A DNA stretch of 64,000 nt from Pseudomonas fluorescens (GCF_902497855.1 NZ_CABVHU010000014.1:124001-188000), one strand, 5' to 3'; positions 29,167-38,188 are shown, counted from the first letter of the stretch. Notes: generated by a model not told the origin, from the letters alone. A program made the numbers and translations.

Positions 29167-30273
29167 ATGACCACTTTGAACAGCACCCCTCGCGCTGATG
29201 GCTTTTACATGCCGGCCGAATGGGCGCCACACACCCAGACCTGGATGATCTGGCCCGAGCGCCCGGACAACTGGCGCCTGGGCGGCAAACCGGCGCAAGC
29301 AGCGCACGTGGCGGTTGCAAGAGCCATCGCCCGGTTCGAGCCGGTGACCGTGGCGGTATCCGCCGGTCAGTACGAAAACGCTCGCACCCGTCTCGACGTG
29401 CCGAATATTCGCGTAGTTGAAATGTCCAGTGATGACGCCTGGGTCCGCGACACCGGCCCGACGTTCGTGATCAATAACAGTGGCGAAGTCCGTGGTGTGA
29501 ATTGGGACTTCAACGCCTGGGGCGGTTTTGACGGTGGTCTGTATTCGCCATGGAATCGCGATTCGCAGGTCGGCGGCAAGATCCTCGAGATCGAACGTAG
29601 CCCGCGCTACCGCACCGAGGGCTTCGTGCTCGAAGGCGGCTCGATTCACGTCGATGGCGAAGGCACGCTGATCACCACTGAAGAATGCCTGCTCAACCGC
29701 AATCGCAATCCGCACCTGAACCGGGCAGAAATAGAAGCGCAGCTCAGCGCGAATCTGGCTGTGGATAAAATCATCTGGCTGCCGGACGGGTTGTTCAACG
29801 ACGAAACCGATGGTCATGTGGATAACTTCTGCTGCTATGTGCGCCCGGGTGAAGTGCTGTTGGCCTGGACCGATGATCCGCAAGACCCGAACTACCCGCG
29901 TTGCCAGGCCGCCATGAAAGTGCTGCAAGGCAGCACCGACGCCAAGGGTCGCCCCTTCACGGTGCACAAGATGCCGATTCCGGGGCCGCTGTATGCGACC
30001 GAAGAAGAGTGCGCGGGTGTCGATCCGGTGGACGGCACTCAGGAACGCAATCCGACGGTGCGTCTGGCCGGTTCCTACGTGAACTTCCTGATCGTCAACG
30101 GTGGCATCATCGCGCCAAGTTTCGACGATCCGTTGGACGGTCCGGCAAAAGAGATTTTGCAGGCGCTGTTCCCGCAGCACGAAGTGGTGATGGTACCGGG
30201 GCGCGAACTGTTACTGGGTGGCGGCAATATCCATTGCCTTACCCAACAACAGCCTGCGCCACACCAGGAGTGA
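29167..30273 (+). CDS. aguA: Agmatine deiminase AguA
   Basis: Converts agmatine to N-carbamoylputrescine and ammonia, feeding AguB. It has 368 aa of the guanidino-modifying fold, with WVRDTGPTFVIN near residues 92-103, LEGGSIHVDGEGT near 156-168, ETDGHVDNFCCYV near 214-226 and the catalytic Cys in LGGGNIHCLTQ near 356. An aguR repressor gene is not beside this operon. Confidence 0.96.
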   Translation: MTTLNSTPRADGFYMPAEWAPHTQTWMIWPERPDNWRLGGKPAQAAHVAVARAIARFEPVTVAVSAGQYENARTRLDVPNIRVVEMSSDDAWVRDTGPTFVINNSGEVRGVNWDFNAWGGFDGGLYSPWNRDSQVGGKILEIERSPRYRTEGFVLEGGSIHVDGEGTLITTEECLLNRNRNPHLNRAEIEAQLSANLAVDKIIWLPDGLFNDETDGHVDNFCCYVRPGEVLLAWTDDPQDPNYPRCQAAMKVLQGSTDAKGRPFTVHKMPIPGPLYATEEECAGVDPVDGTQERNPTVRLAGSYVNFLIVNGGIIAPSFDDPLDGPAKEILQALFPQHEVVMVPGRELLLGGGNIHCLTQQQPAPHQE

Positions 30274-30340
30274 GTGCCGTTGTAACAGCTTGAGTTACCT
30301 GCAAAATCGACCCGGCAGGGCTTTCTCCTCAGCGCCTTGC

Positions 30341-30377
30341 AAAGAGCCCGCAGCCCATCAGGATTGCGGGCTCTTTT
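30341..30377 (+). terminator. Intrinsic terminator after aguA
   Basis: AAAGAGCCCGCA pairs with TGCGGGCTCTTTT across a 12-base loop, 68 bases after the aguA stop. Confidence 0.88.
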
Positions 30378-30511
30378 GTCTCCGCCCGTCGACGATTACG
30401 GTACCTTGGCACAGCTCTTGTATCAGTCCTGGTGTCAAGCAGGGAGGGGAGAACTGCGATGTTCTGTCATAAACCTTGGATAAGTTAGCCGCTCACAAAC
30501 CAGGAGAGAGC

Positions 30512-30730
30512 GTGGACATGAACGCCGAAGTCAATGCAGTGAGCGAGCAGGCGTTGCATCCCCTGGCAGTAGATAGCGAATCGCTCCAGATCCTGGCGCA
30601 CTGGTTGAAGTCCAATGGAACGCGTTCGATCGAAGACACTGATCCGCGCCGGACGATGATCGAGCGCTACCCGGCTGGTTTGTTCAGCGAAGCGGAACTG
30701 GAAGCGTTGTGGGATGTGATGGAAGGATAA
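30512..30730 (+). CDS. Small acidic protein of unknown function
   Basis: About 72 aa. The GTG at 30512 sits 7 bases after AGGAGA; an ATG two codons later (30518) is the alternative. The sequence ends ERYPAGLFSEAELEALWDVM, a helical acidic C-terminus. It is bounded by its own terminator and looks monocistronic. No family is recognised. Confidence 0.65.
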   Translation: MDMNAEVNAVSEQALHPLAVDSESLQILAHWLKSNGTRSIEDTDPRRTMIERYPAGLFSEAELEALWDVMEG

Positions 30731-30750
30731 AAGAACAACAAAGGATTGAT

Positions 30751-30782
30751 AAAAGCGCTGCCGGGATGGCGGCGCTTTTTTT
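30751..30782 (+). terminator. Intrinsic terminator after the small acidic gene
   Basis: AAAAGCGC pairs with GCGCTTTTTTT around a CCG/CGG-containing loop, 20 bases past the stop. Confidence 0.85.
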
Positions 30783-30817
30783 ATGTGTGCCGAATGTGTG
30801 GAAATCACGCAGGCCCC

Positions 30818-30909
30818 CTGTAGGAGCTGGCTTGCCAGCGAAGGCGTAATAACTTCCAACATCAATGTTGGACGTGATGGCCTCTTCGCTGGCAAGCCAG
30901 CTCCTACAG
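30818..30909. repeat. REP doublet (REPIN)
   Basis: CTGTAGGAGCTGGCTTGCCA and its exact inverse TGGCAAGCCAGCTCCTACAG flank about 50 bases that contain an inner CCAACATCAATGTTGG palindrome. It lies between the small gene and the receptor gene. Confidence 0.85.
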
Positions 30910-30925
30910 GGGTTTTTGCGGTGCC

Positions 30926-33019
30926 TTAGAAACTATAGGTTCCGGTCACGACCAGGCTACGCGGTGCACCCGGCTGGATCTGCGCCGCACTGGTTGCCGA
31001 GGAGTAATAAGTCTTGTCGCTGATATTATTCAGCGCCGCTCGCAAATCCCAGTCCTTCTGCCGGAATCCGGCCAGTGCGTCCCAACGGCCATACCCCGGC
31101 AGGACGGTGGTGTTGAGGTTGTCGGCATAACGCTCGCCCACCAGGGTCAAACCGGTCTCGGCGTACCAGCCCATGTCCGGCTTCCAGGTGAGGAACAGGC
31201 TGCCATTGCGCTTGGCCACGTTACTGATGCGTTTACCTTCAAAGCCGTTGTTGTCCTTCTCGACCGTCGCATCCTGCAGGCCCACGCCACCGCGCACATA
31301 CCAGTTGCCGGCAATCTTGCCGGTGCCGGTCAGTTCGATCCCGCGGGAACGTTGCAGGCCGGAGAGAAAGGTAATGGTCGGGTCGTTTGGATCGCTGGTG
31401 CGGCGGTTGTAGAGCTCCAGTTCGTAAATCGCCAACGTAGTGCTCAGGCGATCGTCCAGCCAGTCGCTTTTCACCCCGATTTCTTTCTGCTTGGTCAGCT
31501 CGGGACTCAGGTCGTTACTGTTGCCGGCCGCACCAGGGGTGATGCCGATCAGACCGCCGCCGACCGGGGAAAAGGTCTTGGTCCAGGAGGCGTAGAAGGA
31601 ATGATTCTGCAGCGGCGTCCAGACCAGTCCTACGCGCGGGCTGGTGCTGTGGCTGTCACGGTCCTCGGAAATACCCCGCAGCTTGTTGGTCGACTCGATG
31701 TCGAAGGTGTCGTAGCGCAGACCGGCCAGCAATTGCCATTGATCGTTCAGGCGCAGTTGATCCTGCACGTACACCGCACGGCTCTCGACTTCGGTGTGGT
31801 TGTCGCTGGATACCTGCATACGCCCGGTGTGGCGCAGGTCGCGGTTGGGCGGGTCGAGATCCAGCGACGGCACCGGCTGGCTGCCAGGCCCGGTAGTGGC
31901 GGCGGTGTACAACGTCGGGTCACGGCGCTGACTGCCGATTTCGATGCCGGTCAACAGGCGATGTTCCAGGCCGAAGGTATCGAAACCGCCTTCCAGTTCA
32001 ACGTTGTTGTAGACGTTGCGGGTGGTCAGATCCTGTTGCCAATGCTGGCGCGTGACCCGGTTGGTCGCCGGGGTATAGCCGGTCAGATAGGTGTTGTCGA
32101 AATCGCTGTCGAGCTTGAACACGCCCAGGGTGTGGCGCAGCTGCCAGTTGTCGCTGAGTTCATAGCTGAGTTTCGAACGCAGGGATTGCGACTTGTCATC
32201 GATGAAATCGTGCTCGTTGCCGTAGGTCGTATCCCGATCCACGTCCGCCGGGCGTCCGTTGACACCAGGGATGCCGCGATCCGGCGTCCGGTTGTAGCGG
32301 CTGTACTCGTACTGCACCAACCAGTTGAGGTCGGGCGTCAGTTGCCAGCTCATCGATGGCGCGAACAGCTGACGGTTGCCACTGACGCCATCGCGGAAGC
32401 TGTTCTGGTCCATGTTACCCATGTTCAATCGCAGGCTGATGTTCTCGCCGGGGTCGGTGCTGAGGTCCGCATACAGACTGCGCAGGTCGTCGCTGCCGCC
32501 TTGGGCTTCAACGGTCGAACGGCGGCCGAACTCCGGCAGTTTGCTTACCCGGTTGACGATCCCGCCCTGGCTGCCACGGCCATACAGCACGGCGGCCGGG
32601 CCTTTGAGGACTTCAATGCGTTCGATGTTATGCAAGTCGCGCATGTATTGGCTGTCGTCACGAATGCCGTCGAGGTAGAAATCGTTGCTGGCGTCGAAGC
32701 CGCGGATGCGCAGGCTGTCGAAGCGGGTGTCCGCACCGCTGCTGACGTTGGGCATGCCACTCAACGCAGTGCCGAGATCGTTGGTGCCGTAGTCCACGAC
32801 GTTCGCGGTTTTAATCGAGTCGATGGCTTGTGGCACGTAACGTACCGGCGTAGCGGTACGGGTTGCGGTACTGGTTTCTATCACCCGTGGGTCATCGGCT
32901 TCAGCTTCGGCGCTGATGGATGTGGCAGGCAGGGTGGTAGGAGCGGCGTAAGAAAAACTGGCAGACAGCAAAGCCGAGAGCCCAAGGCTGAAGGGCGCGA
33001 GACGAAAGGGGGCAGGCAT
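30926..33019 (-). CDS. TonB-dependent siderophore receptor
   Basis: 697-aa outer-membrane receptor. A signal peptide (FSLGLSALLSASFSYA, cleaved near residue 25) precedes a plug domain with NVVDYGTNDLGTALSGMPNV, FDSLRIRGFDASNDFYLDGI and the plug end IERIEVLKGPAAVLYGRGSQ. A 22-strand barrel follows and ends in the classical VTGTYSF. The plug style (VPQAIDSI) is that of the ferri-siderophore group (FhuE, Fiu, FoxA). A Fur-like box precedes it. No FecIR-type genes are adjacent, and the ligand cannot be named. Confidence 0.92.
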   Translation of the reverse strand: MPAPFRLAPFSLGLSALLSASFSYAAPTTLPATSISAEAEADDPRVIETSTATRTATPVRYVPQAIDSIKTANVVDYGTNDLGTALSGMPNVSSGADTRFDSLRIRGFDASNDFYLDGIRDDSQYMRDLHNIERIEVLKGPAAVLYGRGSQGGIVNRVSKLPEFGRRSTVEAQGGSDDLRSLYADLSTDPGENISLRLNMGNMDQNSFRDGVSGNRQLFAPSMSWQLTPDLNWLVQYEYSRYNRTPDRGIPGVNGRPADVDRDTTYGNEHDFIDDKSQSLRSKLSYELSDNWQLRHTLGVFKLDSDFDNTYLTGYTPATNRVTRQHWQQDLTTRNVYNNVELEGGFDTFGLEHRLLTGIEIGSQRRDPTLYTAATTGPGSQPVPSLDLDPPNRDLRHTGRMQVSSDNHTEVESRAVYVQDQLRLNDQWQLLAGLRYDTFDIESTNKLRGISEDRDSHSTSPRVGLVWTPLQNHSFYASWTKTFSPVGGGLIGITPGAAGNSNDLSPELTKQKEIGVKSDWLDDRLSTTLAIYELELYNRRTSDPNDPTITFLSGLQRSRGIELTGTGKIAGNWYVRGGVGLQDATVEKDNNGFEGKRISNVAKRNGSLFLTWKPDMGWYAETGLTLVGERYADNLNTTVLPGYGRWDALAGFRQKDWDLRAALNNISDKTYYSSATSAAQIQPGAPRSLVVTGTYSF

Positions 33020-33066
33020 TTAAGGACGCATCCGTAGGATTTTTCAGGGGGCAGCGTGTAGAGGGT

Positions 33067-33091
33067 GCAAATGATAATGCGTACTATTTAC
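33067..33091 (-). promoter_or_regulatory. Fur-box-like site upstream of the siderophore receptor
   Basis: GCAAATGATAATGCGTACT keeps the AATGATAAT core of the Fur consensus, with roughly 12 of 19 positions by eye, about 48 bases upstream of the receptor start. Iron repression is expected. Confidence 0.65.
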
Positions 33092-33320
33092 TTCCGTAAA
33101 TTATTCTTGAACGGTCCGGTCGTTTCATTGTGTCCGTTTGTGTCGATGTCATTACAAACCCGCGATTCGGCAAGTCGCACGATTTCAATCGCAAGACCGC
33201 AGCAATTTCTTAGATGATTTCGACATATCACAGACGATTCATGAAATTGACACAGCGTTAAGGGCGCGGCTACGATTCCGCCCTACGCCAGTGGCTAACC
33301 GCCATGACTCACATAATTAC

Positions 33321-33364
33321 AATAAGGCCCGCCCCGACATACTCGTGGGCGGGCCTTATTGTTT
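33321..33364 (+). terminator. Terminator-like hairpin in the oprD leader region
   Basis: Perfect 14-base arms AATAAGGCCCGCCC / GGGCGGGCCTTATT around 12 bases, followed by GTTTT. It stands 82 bases before the oprD ATG, with 300 bases of non-coding sequence before it and no upstream gene on this strand, so it may end a small RNA or act as an attenuator. Confidence 0.7.
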
Positions 33365-33445
33365 TAAGGTGAAAAAAGAGCGCAAAAGCGCCGTTTCACC
33401 CGTGAGATACAGCGCGTATCAACCCGTAATAAGGAAAAGAACAAA

Positions 33446-34732
33446 ATGTTGAACAAGCGAATCAGCCTGATCGCTCTGGGGATGTTGAGTGCCACACAGG
33501 CCATGGCTAACGACCAGGCCGAATCCAAGGGTTTTGTTGAAGACAGCAGCCTCAAAGTGCTGCTGCGCAACGCCTACATGAATCGCGACTACAAAGACGG
33601 GAACCCGGATAAGGCCGAATGGGGCCAAGCGGCCATCGGCACCTTCTCGTCCGGTTTCACCCAGGGCACCGTCGGTGTGGGTGTGGATGCTTTCGGTCTG
33701 TATGCATTGCGTCTGGATGGCGGCAAAGGTCGCACCGGCGCACAAGGTATCGACTTCTTTAAAAAGGGCGACAGCGGCAGCGCGGCAAATGACCTGTCCA
33801 AGGGCGGGGCGGCGGTCAAATTCCGTCTTTCCAGCACGACGCTGACCTACGGCGACCAGATGCCGGCTCTGCCGGTGCTGAGTTACGACAACTCACGCCT
33901 GCTGCCGGAAAGCTACACCGGCACCCTGATCACCTCCAAGGAGATCAATGGCCTGGAGCTGAACGCTGGTCGCTTCACCGCCGAATCGCGCAAGAGCGCG
34001 CAAGGCCGTGACAGCGGTGGCTTGAAATCGATCAACGTGTTGGGCGGTAGCTACCGGTTCACCGAGCAGTTCAAGGCTGCGCTGTACGCCTCCGACGTCG
34101 AAGACGTGCTGAAGAAGCAATACGTGAACGCCAACTATGCGCTCCCGATCGACAAGGATCAGTCCCTGACCCTGGACTTCAACGGCTACCGCACCAAGCT
34201 GGACGATTCCTATGTCCGCGAAAGCGGTGCCACCGGTGATGACAACAAGATCTGGAGCCTGGCCGCCACCTTCGCCACCGGTCCGCACTCGTTCACCCTC
34301 GCGCATCAGCGCAGCACGGGTGACAGCAACCTGGGCTACCCCTACGGCGGCTACCAGAAAGATCAAGGGCGCGTCGGCGATGGCGGTAACACCATCTACC
34401 TGGCGAACTCCTACTGGTCCGACTTCAACGCCGAAGACGAACGCAGCTGGCAGCTGGGCTACGGCCTCGACTTCACCACCTTCGGTGTTCCAGGCCTGAC
34501 CTACAACGTCGCCTATGTGCGTGGCAGCAACATCACCACGTCCACCAGCGAAGGTGGCACCGAGCGCGAAATCTTCAACCAGTTCAAGTACGTCGTGCAA
34601 AGCGGCGCGGCCAAAGACCTGAGCGTGAGACTGCGCAGCTCGGTCCTGCGCGTGTCGCAGAAATCCAGCGAATACAACGTCAGCGGCAACGAAGTACGGG
34701 TGTTTGTGGATTATCCGATCAACGTTTTCTGA
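33446..34732 (+). CDS. OprD-family outer-membrane porin
   Basis: 428-aa substrate-specific porin. Signal peptide MLNKRISLIALGMLSATQAM with cleavage after AMA. OprD signatures include the N-terminal FVEDSSLKVLLRNAYMNRDY, GVGVDAFGLYALRLDGGKGR, GDQMPALPVLSYDNSRLLPE and the C-terminal Phe. Members import basic amino acids, dipeptides or aromatic acids; the specificity subgroup cannot be set from sequence by eye. Confidence 0.93.
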   Translation: MLNKRISLIALGMLSATQAMANDQAESKGFVEDSSLKVLLRNAYMNRDYKDGNPDKAEWGQAAIGTFSSGFTQGTVGVGVDAFGLYALRLDGGKGRTGAQGIDFFKKGDSGSAANDLSKGGAAVKFRLSSTTLTYGDQMPALPVLSYDNSRLLPESYTGTLITSKEINGLELNAGRFTAESRKSAQGRDSGGLKSINVLGGSYRFTEQFKAALYASDVEDVLKKQYVNANYALPIDKDQSLTLDFNGYRTKLDDSYVRESGATGDDNKIWSLAATFATGPHSFTLAHQRSTGDSNLGYPYGGYQKDQGRVGDGGNTIYLANSYWSDFNAEDERSWQLGYGLDFTTFGVPGLTYNVAYVRGSNITTSTSEGGTEREIFNQFKYVVQSGAAKDLSVRLRSSVLRVSQKSSEYNVSGNEVRVFVDYPINVF

Positions 34733-34775
34733 TGATCGGTGGCGGTATCGAAGCCTGATTCAAGGCTGAGGAAGA

Positions 34776-34812
34776 AAAAAGCCCCGACTGGTTCGGGGCT
34801 TTTTTGTGGGCG
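34776..34812 (+). terminator. oprD terminator, first copy of a 37-base repeat
   Basis: AAAAAGCCCCGA / TCGGGGCTTTTTT hairpin with a CTGGT-type loop. The same 37 bases, including the GTGGGCG tail, occur again at 35645-35681 on the far side of the relB/yafQ pair. Confidence 0.9.
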
Positions 34813-35030
34813 AGATTTAGCGTTCACCGATAGTGGAAATTTCCTGCGCTGAATTGAGAACGTTCTCGAGTACAGAAAGGATTTGGCTGATATTCACTGC
34901 GTGGTCAAACGATTAAAAATACGGGACGAGAGGTCCAGCTGATCGTCAGGAACCCAGCTTTAGGAGACGTCCATTTGCGCTGAGGTTGACCCCAAACAAC
35001 CGCTCAATCACAATACTGAGGTAGCGCCAA

Positions 35031-35040
35031 TGTAGCTACA
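35031..35040 (+). promoter_or_regulatory. Possible RelB operator palindrome
   Basis: TGTAGCTACA is a perfect 10-base palindrome 22 bases before the relB ATG. RelB-type antitoxins bind short palindromes at this position. The remaining bases from 34813 show no gene. Confidence 0.45.
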
Positions 35041-35062
35041 AATTAACGATGAGGTTATTACC

Positions 35063-35353
35063 ATGGGTGCATTGCTGAAAACCACAGATGTGCGTTGCCG
35101 TATTGATGAAGATCTGAAGGCACGTGCTACTGAAGTCTTGAGCGCCTGCGGTCTGAGTATCAGTGATGCCATGCGTCTTTTTCTTCGTCAGGTCGTAGCA
35201 ACTCAAGGCCTTCCTTTTGAGGTGCGCGTCCCTTCGGAGAAAACGGCCCGCGCCATGATGGAAGCACGAGATATTCGTCAGCGGTTCGACTCGATAGACG
35301 AAATGCTGAGGGATGCAGATGGCGAAACCGGAGAAAAAACAAAACCGCGCTGA
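35063..35353 (+). CDS. RelB/DinJ-family antitoxin
   Basis: 96 aa. An N-terminal ribbon-helix-helix (TTDVRCRIDEDLKARATEVL, then CGLSISDAMRLFLRQVVATQ) is followed by GLPFEVRVPSEKT, the hallmark of the RelB/DinJ family. A GATGAGGTT ribosome site lies before the ATG. The gene overlaps its toxin partner by 35 bases. Since the toxin is interrupted, this antitoxin may now be unopposed. Confidence 0.88.
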   Translation: MGALLKTTDVRCRIDEDLKARATEVLSACGLSISDAMRLFLRQVVATQGLPFEVRVPSEKTARAMMEARDIRQRFDSIDEMLRDADGETGEKTKPR

Positions 35354-35633
35354 GCTGCCCAAGCAATGTTCACAAACGTCTGAATTCAAGAAGTCGTGGG
35401 AACGTTACAAGCGTGCCGGTCGCCGCGATATGAATGAAGTTCGTCGGGTGATGGTCATGCTATTTCTGGGAGAGCCGCTGCCCGCCGAATACCTGGATCA
35501 TGCGCTGACAGGGGATTGGGCTGGTTTTTGAGAGTGCCATATAGGCGGTGATTTCTTGATGATTTATGAGCACACACGTTCCGATCTGATCACATTTGTT
35601 GATCTCGGAAGCCATTCAGAGCTGTTCAAGTAG
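35319..35633 (+). pseudogene. YafQ-family mRNA-interferase toxin with one in-frame stop
   Basis: Start at the ATG 35319, placed correctly after GAGG. The frame reads EFKKSWERYKRAGRRDMNEV to YLDHALTGDWAGF and meets TGA at 35529-35531. Reading on in the same frame gives ECHIGGDFLMIYEHTRSDLI and DLGSHSELFK before TAG at 35631, exactly the remainder of a YafQ. The conserved residues (His in DH, His in ECH, Asp after GG, His in GSH, Phe near the end) are all present after the stop. A single CGA-to-TGA change explains it, and the family normally has Arg or Tyr-Arg here. The active-site half is lost unless the stop is read through. Confidence 0.85.
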
Positions 35634-35644
35634 TATCGCTAATC

Positions 35645-35681
35645 AAAAAGCCCCGACTGGTTCGGGGCTTTTTTGTGGGCG
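35645..35681 (+). terminator. Second copy of the oprD terminator repeat
   Basis: Identical over 37 bases to 34776-34812. It acts as terminator for the antitoxin/toxin transcript and, with the first copy, brackets that pair as a direct repeat. Confidence 0.9.
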
Positions 35682-35747
35682 TCGCAGGGCTCTAGCGTGC
35701 GCCGCAGGGCATTTCCAAGGTCTGTGATACCCGGAATCTCACAGCAG

Positions 35748-35768
35748 AAATGATCGAAACGATCATTT
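35748..35768 (+). promoter_or_regulatory. Operator-like palindrome upstream of the threonate cluster
   Basis: Perfect arms AAATGATC and GATCATTT around GAAAC, 130 bases before the permease start. The inner GAAACGATCA recurs in inverted orientation near 35834-35843 (TGATCGTTTC), so two sites in opposite direction may bind the DeoR-family regulator at 39251 or another repressor. Confidence 0.55.
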
Positions 35769-35897
35769 GAATGATTGATTTGCGCATTATTTGCCGATGA
35801 CCTAAGATAAATTTGACTGAAATAATCACATCGTGATCGTTTCAGTCAGTTTCGAGGTGATGCACGTTTTGCCAAACAATTATAAAAGGAGACCCTC

Positions 35898-36911
35898 GTG
35901 GCCCAGATCCCTATCAAGCGCACCATAGAACGCATACCGGGCGGCATGATGATCGTGCCCCTGCTGATCGGTTCGCTGGTGGCAACCTTCCTGCCTGACA
36001 CGCCAAAGTTTTTCGGCTCATTCACTAATGCGCTGTTCACCGGTGCGCTGCCCATCCTCGCGGTGTTCTATGTCTGCATGGGCGCGAGCATCAATATCAA
36101 GGCTACGCCTTATCTGCTCAAGAAGGGCGGCACGCTGCTCATCACGAAAGTCGGCATCGCCGTGCTCATCGGGATCATCCTCGGTCACTTCCTGGGCGAG
36201 CAGCCGATTTCGTCAGGTCTCTTCGCCGGCATTTCCACCCTGGCGGTGGTCGCCGCGATGAACGACACCAACGGCGGCTTGTACATGGCGCTGATGGGGC
36301 AGTACGGGCGCTCCGAAGACGTCGGCGCCTACTCGGTCATGTCCCTGGAGTCCGGTCCTTTCCTGACCATGGTCACCCTGGGTATCGCCGGGCTGTCCGC
36401 ATTCCCGTGGCCGACGCTGGTGGGCAGCATCCTGCCGCTGGCGCTGGGCATGCTGCTGGGTAATCTCGACCGCGACATGCGCGACTTTCTGGCCAAGGCC
36501 GTGCCGGTGATGATCCCGTTCTTCGCCCTTGCGCTTGGCGCCAGCCTGGACCTGCATAACGTCTGGCAAGCCGGTTTGCTGGGTCTGGGCATGGGGGTTG
36601 CGGTGGTCGTGCTGACGGGTATCCCGCTGTTCTTCGCCGACCGCCTGACCGGTGGCACTGGCGTCGCCGGTGTCGCGGCGGCCACCACCGCCGGGAATGC
36701 CGCAGCGGTGCCGGCGCTGATCGCGGCGGCCAACCCGGTGTACGCCGAAGCCGCGAAGAGCGCGACAATCCTGGTAGCGGCTTGCGTCGTGGTCACCGCG
36801 ATTCTCGCGCCGATACTCACCGCCGCTGTCGCCAAGCGCGTGCAACAGCGCAACCCCGCTGTCATACCGGAACCGGAGATCGAGCCTCAAAAACGGGAGG
36901 CCTTGCGATGA
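35898..36911 (+). CDS. KdgT-family permease, probable acid-sugar importer
   Basis: 337 aa, starting with GTG right after AAAGGAGA. About ten hydrophobic segments are visible. The family signature regions include TIERIPGGMMIVPLLIGSLV, ITKVGIAVLIGIILGHFLGE and GVAAATTAGNAAAVPALIAA. The 2-keto-3-deoxygluconate permease family moves small sugar acids by proton symport. It is coupled by ATGA overlap to dtnK, so the likely cargo here is D-threonate or a related four-carbon acid rather than KDG. Confidence 0.85.
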   Translation: MAQIPIKRTIERIPGGMMIVPLLIGSLVATFLPDTPKFFGSFTNALFTGALPILAVFYVCMGASINIKATPYLLKKGGTLLITKVGIAVLIGIILGHFLGEQPISSGLFAGISTLAVVAAMNDTNGGLYMALMGQYGRSEDVGAYSVMSLESGPFLTMVTLGIAGLSAFPWPTLVGSILPLALGMLLGNLDRDMRDFLAKAVPVMIPFFALALGASLDLHNVWQAGLLGLGMGVAVVVLTGIPLFFADRLTGGTGVAGVAAATTAGNAAAVPALIAAANPVYAEAAKSATILVAACVVVTAILAPILTAAVAKRVQQRNPAVIPEPEIEPQKREALR

Positions 36912-38188
36912 GGATTCTGATCATCGCAGACGATCTGTCGGGCGCGGCGGATTGCGCCATCGGCTTCGCGAGCGCGGGTCTGCAAACGGTCGTCACGCTC
37001 GATCCCTTGAATGACAAGACTGACGCCCAGGTGATTGCCGCCGATACCGATACCCGGCGCCTCTCGCCGGAGCAGGCTGCCGAGCGCACCGTCGCCGCGT
37101 TCAGGGCACTGCATCAACCCGGCCAGCGGCTGTACAAGAAAATCGATTCCACCTTGCGCGGTAACTGGGCGGCGGAAGTCGCCGCCCTGCAACCGTTGGC
37201 GGGCCTGGCCATCGTCGCGCCGGCGTTTCCCGCCACCGGGCGTACGTTGCGCGGTGGTCGGGTGTTCGTGAACGGCCAGCCACTGGAGTCCACCGATACC
37301 TGGAAACTCGAAAACGCCGATCGTCCGGCGGATGTAGAGGCGATGCTGGTGGCCGCGGGCCTGAGCACCGCCAAGCTTGATCTGGACACCTTGCGCGGCA
37401 ATGAACAGGCGCTCGAGCGTCATATCGCCGAAATGGCCAGCAACGGCACCCAGGCATTGATCGTCGATGCACAAACCGAAGACGACCTGCTGACCCTGGC
37501 TCGCCTGACCGCGTCGATGGATCAGCCGCTGTTCTGGATCGGTTCGGGTGGCCTGGCGCGGGAAATCGCCAGTCTTGCCGATTTTTCCGAAGCACGTTTC
37601 ACCGCCATCGAACCCGCTGCAGTCGAAAAAAGCCAGGCGCCGATCCTGATACTGGTCGGCAGTCTGTCCGGCGTCTGCGAGCGCCAGTGCGCACTGCTCA
37701 AGGAACGTGGCGGGGTCAGCGAATTGGTCGTCCCACCTGCAGTGCTGCGCCAAGGCACCACTCATGGCGATTGGGAACTCTGGCAAGCGCGCATCGGCGA
37801 GCAGTTGGACGGCTGGAGCGACCTGCTGCTGCGCATCGGCCGTGATGAGGCGTTCGATCCTCAAGAAGGCGCGCACCTTTCTACCCTGCTGGCCGTGCTG
37901 GTAGAGCCGCACTTCGCCAAGGTCGGCGGCCTGATCGCCACGGGCGGCGAGACGGCGCGGGCCATCTTGACCACCGTCGGCATCGACAGCCTGCAACTGC
38001 TGACCGAAATCGAAGCCGGCGTCGCCTTCGCCCGACCGGCCCTTTCCCGACACGGTCATCGCCCCGGCATTGTGACCAAGGCCGGCGCGTTCGGCACCGA
38101 TTACGCCTTGTATGCGGCATGGCAACACCTGAGCGCCAGCGCTGATCGCTCGCCGCCCCAACGCACACGAATCCAAGGACTCGAATGA
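36908..38188 (+). CDS. dtnK: D-threonate kinase-type (DUF1537) four-carbon acid sugar kinase
   Basis: 426 aa from the ATG at 36908, overlapping the permease stop. The N-terminal domain has MRILIIADDLSGAADCAIGF and YKKIDSTLRGNW; the C-terminal nucleotide-binding domain has SLSGVCERQ and LIATGGETARAIL. DUF1537 kinases phosphorylate D- or L-threonate or 2-oxo-tetronate. Pairing with pdxA2 is the published signature of the D-threonate route, so DtnK is the best name. Confidence 0.85.
   Translation: MRILIIADDLSGAADCAIGFASAGLQTVVTLDPLNDKTDAQVIAADTDTRRLSPEQAAERTVAAFRALHQPGQRLYKKIDSTLRGNWAAEVAALQPLAGLAIVAPAFPATGRTLRGGRVFVNGQPLESTDTWKLENADRPADVEAMLVAAGLSTAKLDLDTLRGNEQALERHIAEMASNGTQALIVDAQTEDDLLTLARLTASMDQPLFWIGSGGLAREIASLADFSEARFTAIEPAAVEKSQAPILILVGSLSGVCERQCALLKERGGVSELVVPPAVLRQGTTHGDWELWQARIGEQLDGWSDLLLRIGRDEAFDPQEGAHLSTLLAVLVEPHFAKVGGLIATGGETARAILTTVGIDSLQLLTEIEAGVAFARPALSRHGHRPGIVTKAGAFGTDYALYAAWQHLSASADRSPPQRTRIQGLE

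Noticed and set aside
31352..33037. 561-residue plus-strand frame across the siderophore receptor
   Set aside because: Antisense of a receptor with signal peptide, plug and barrel motifs; no start signal.
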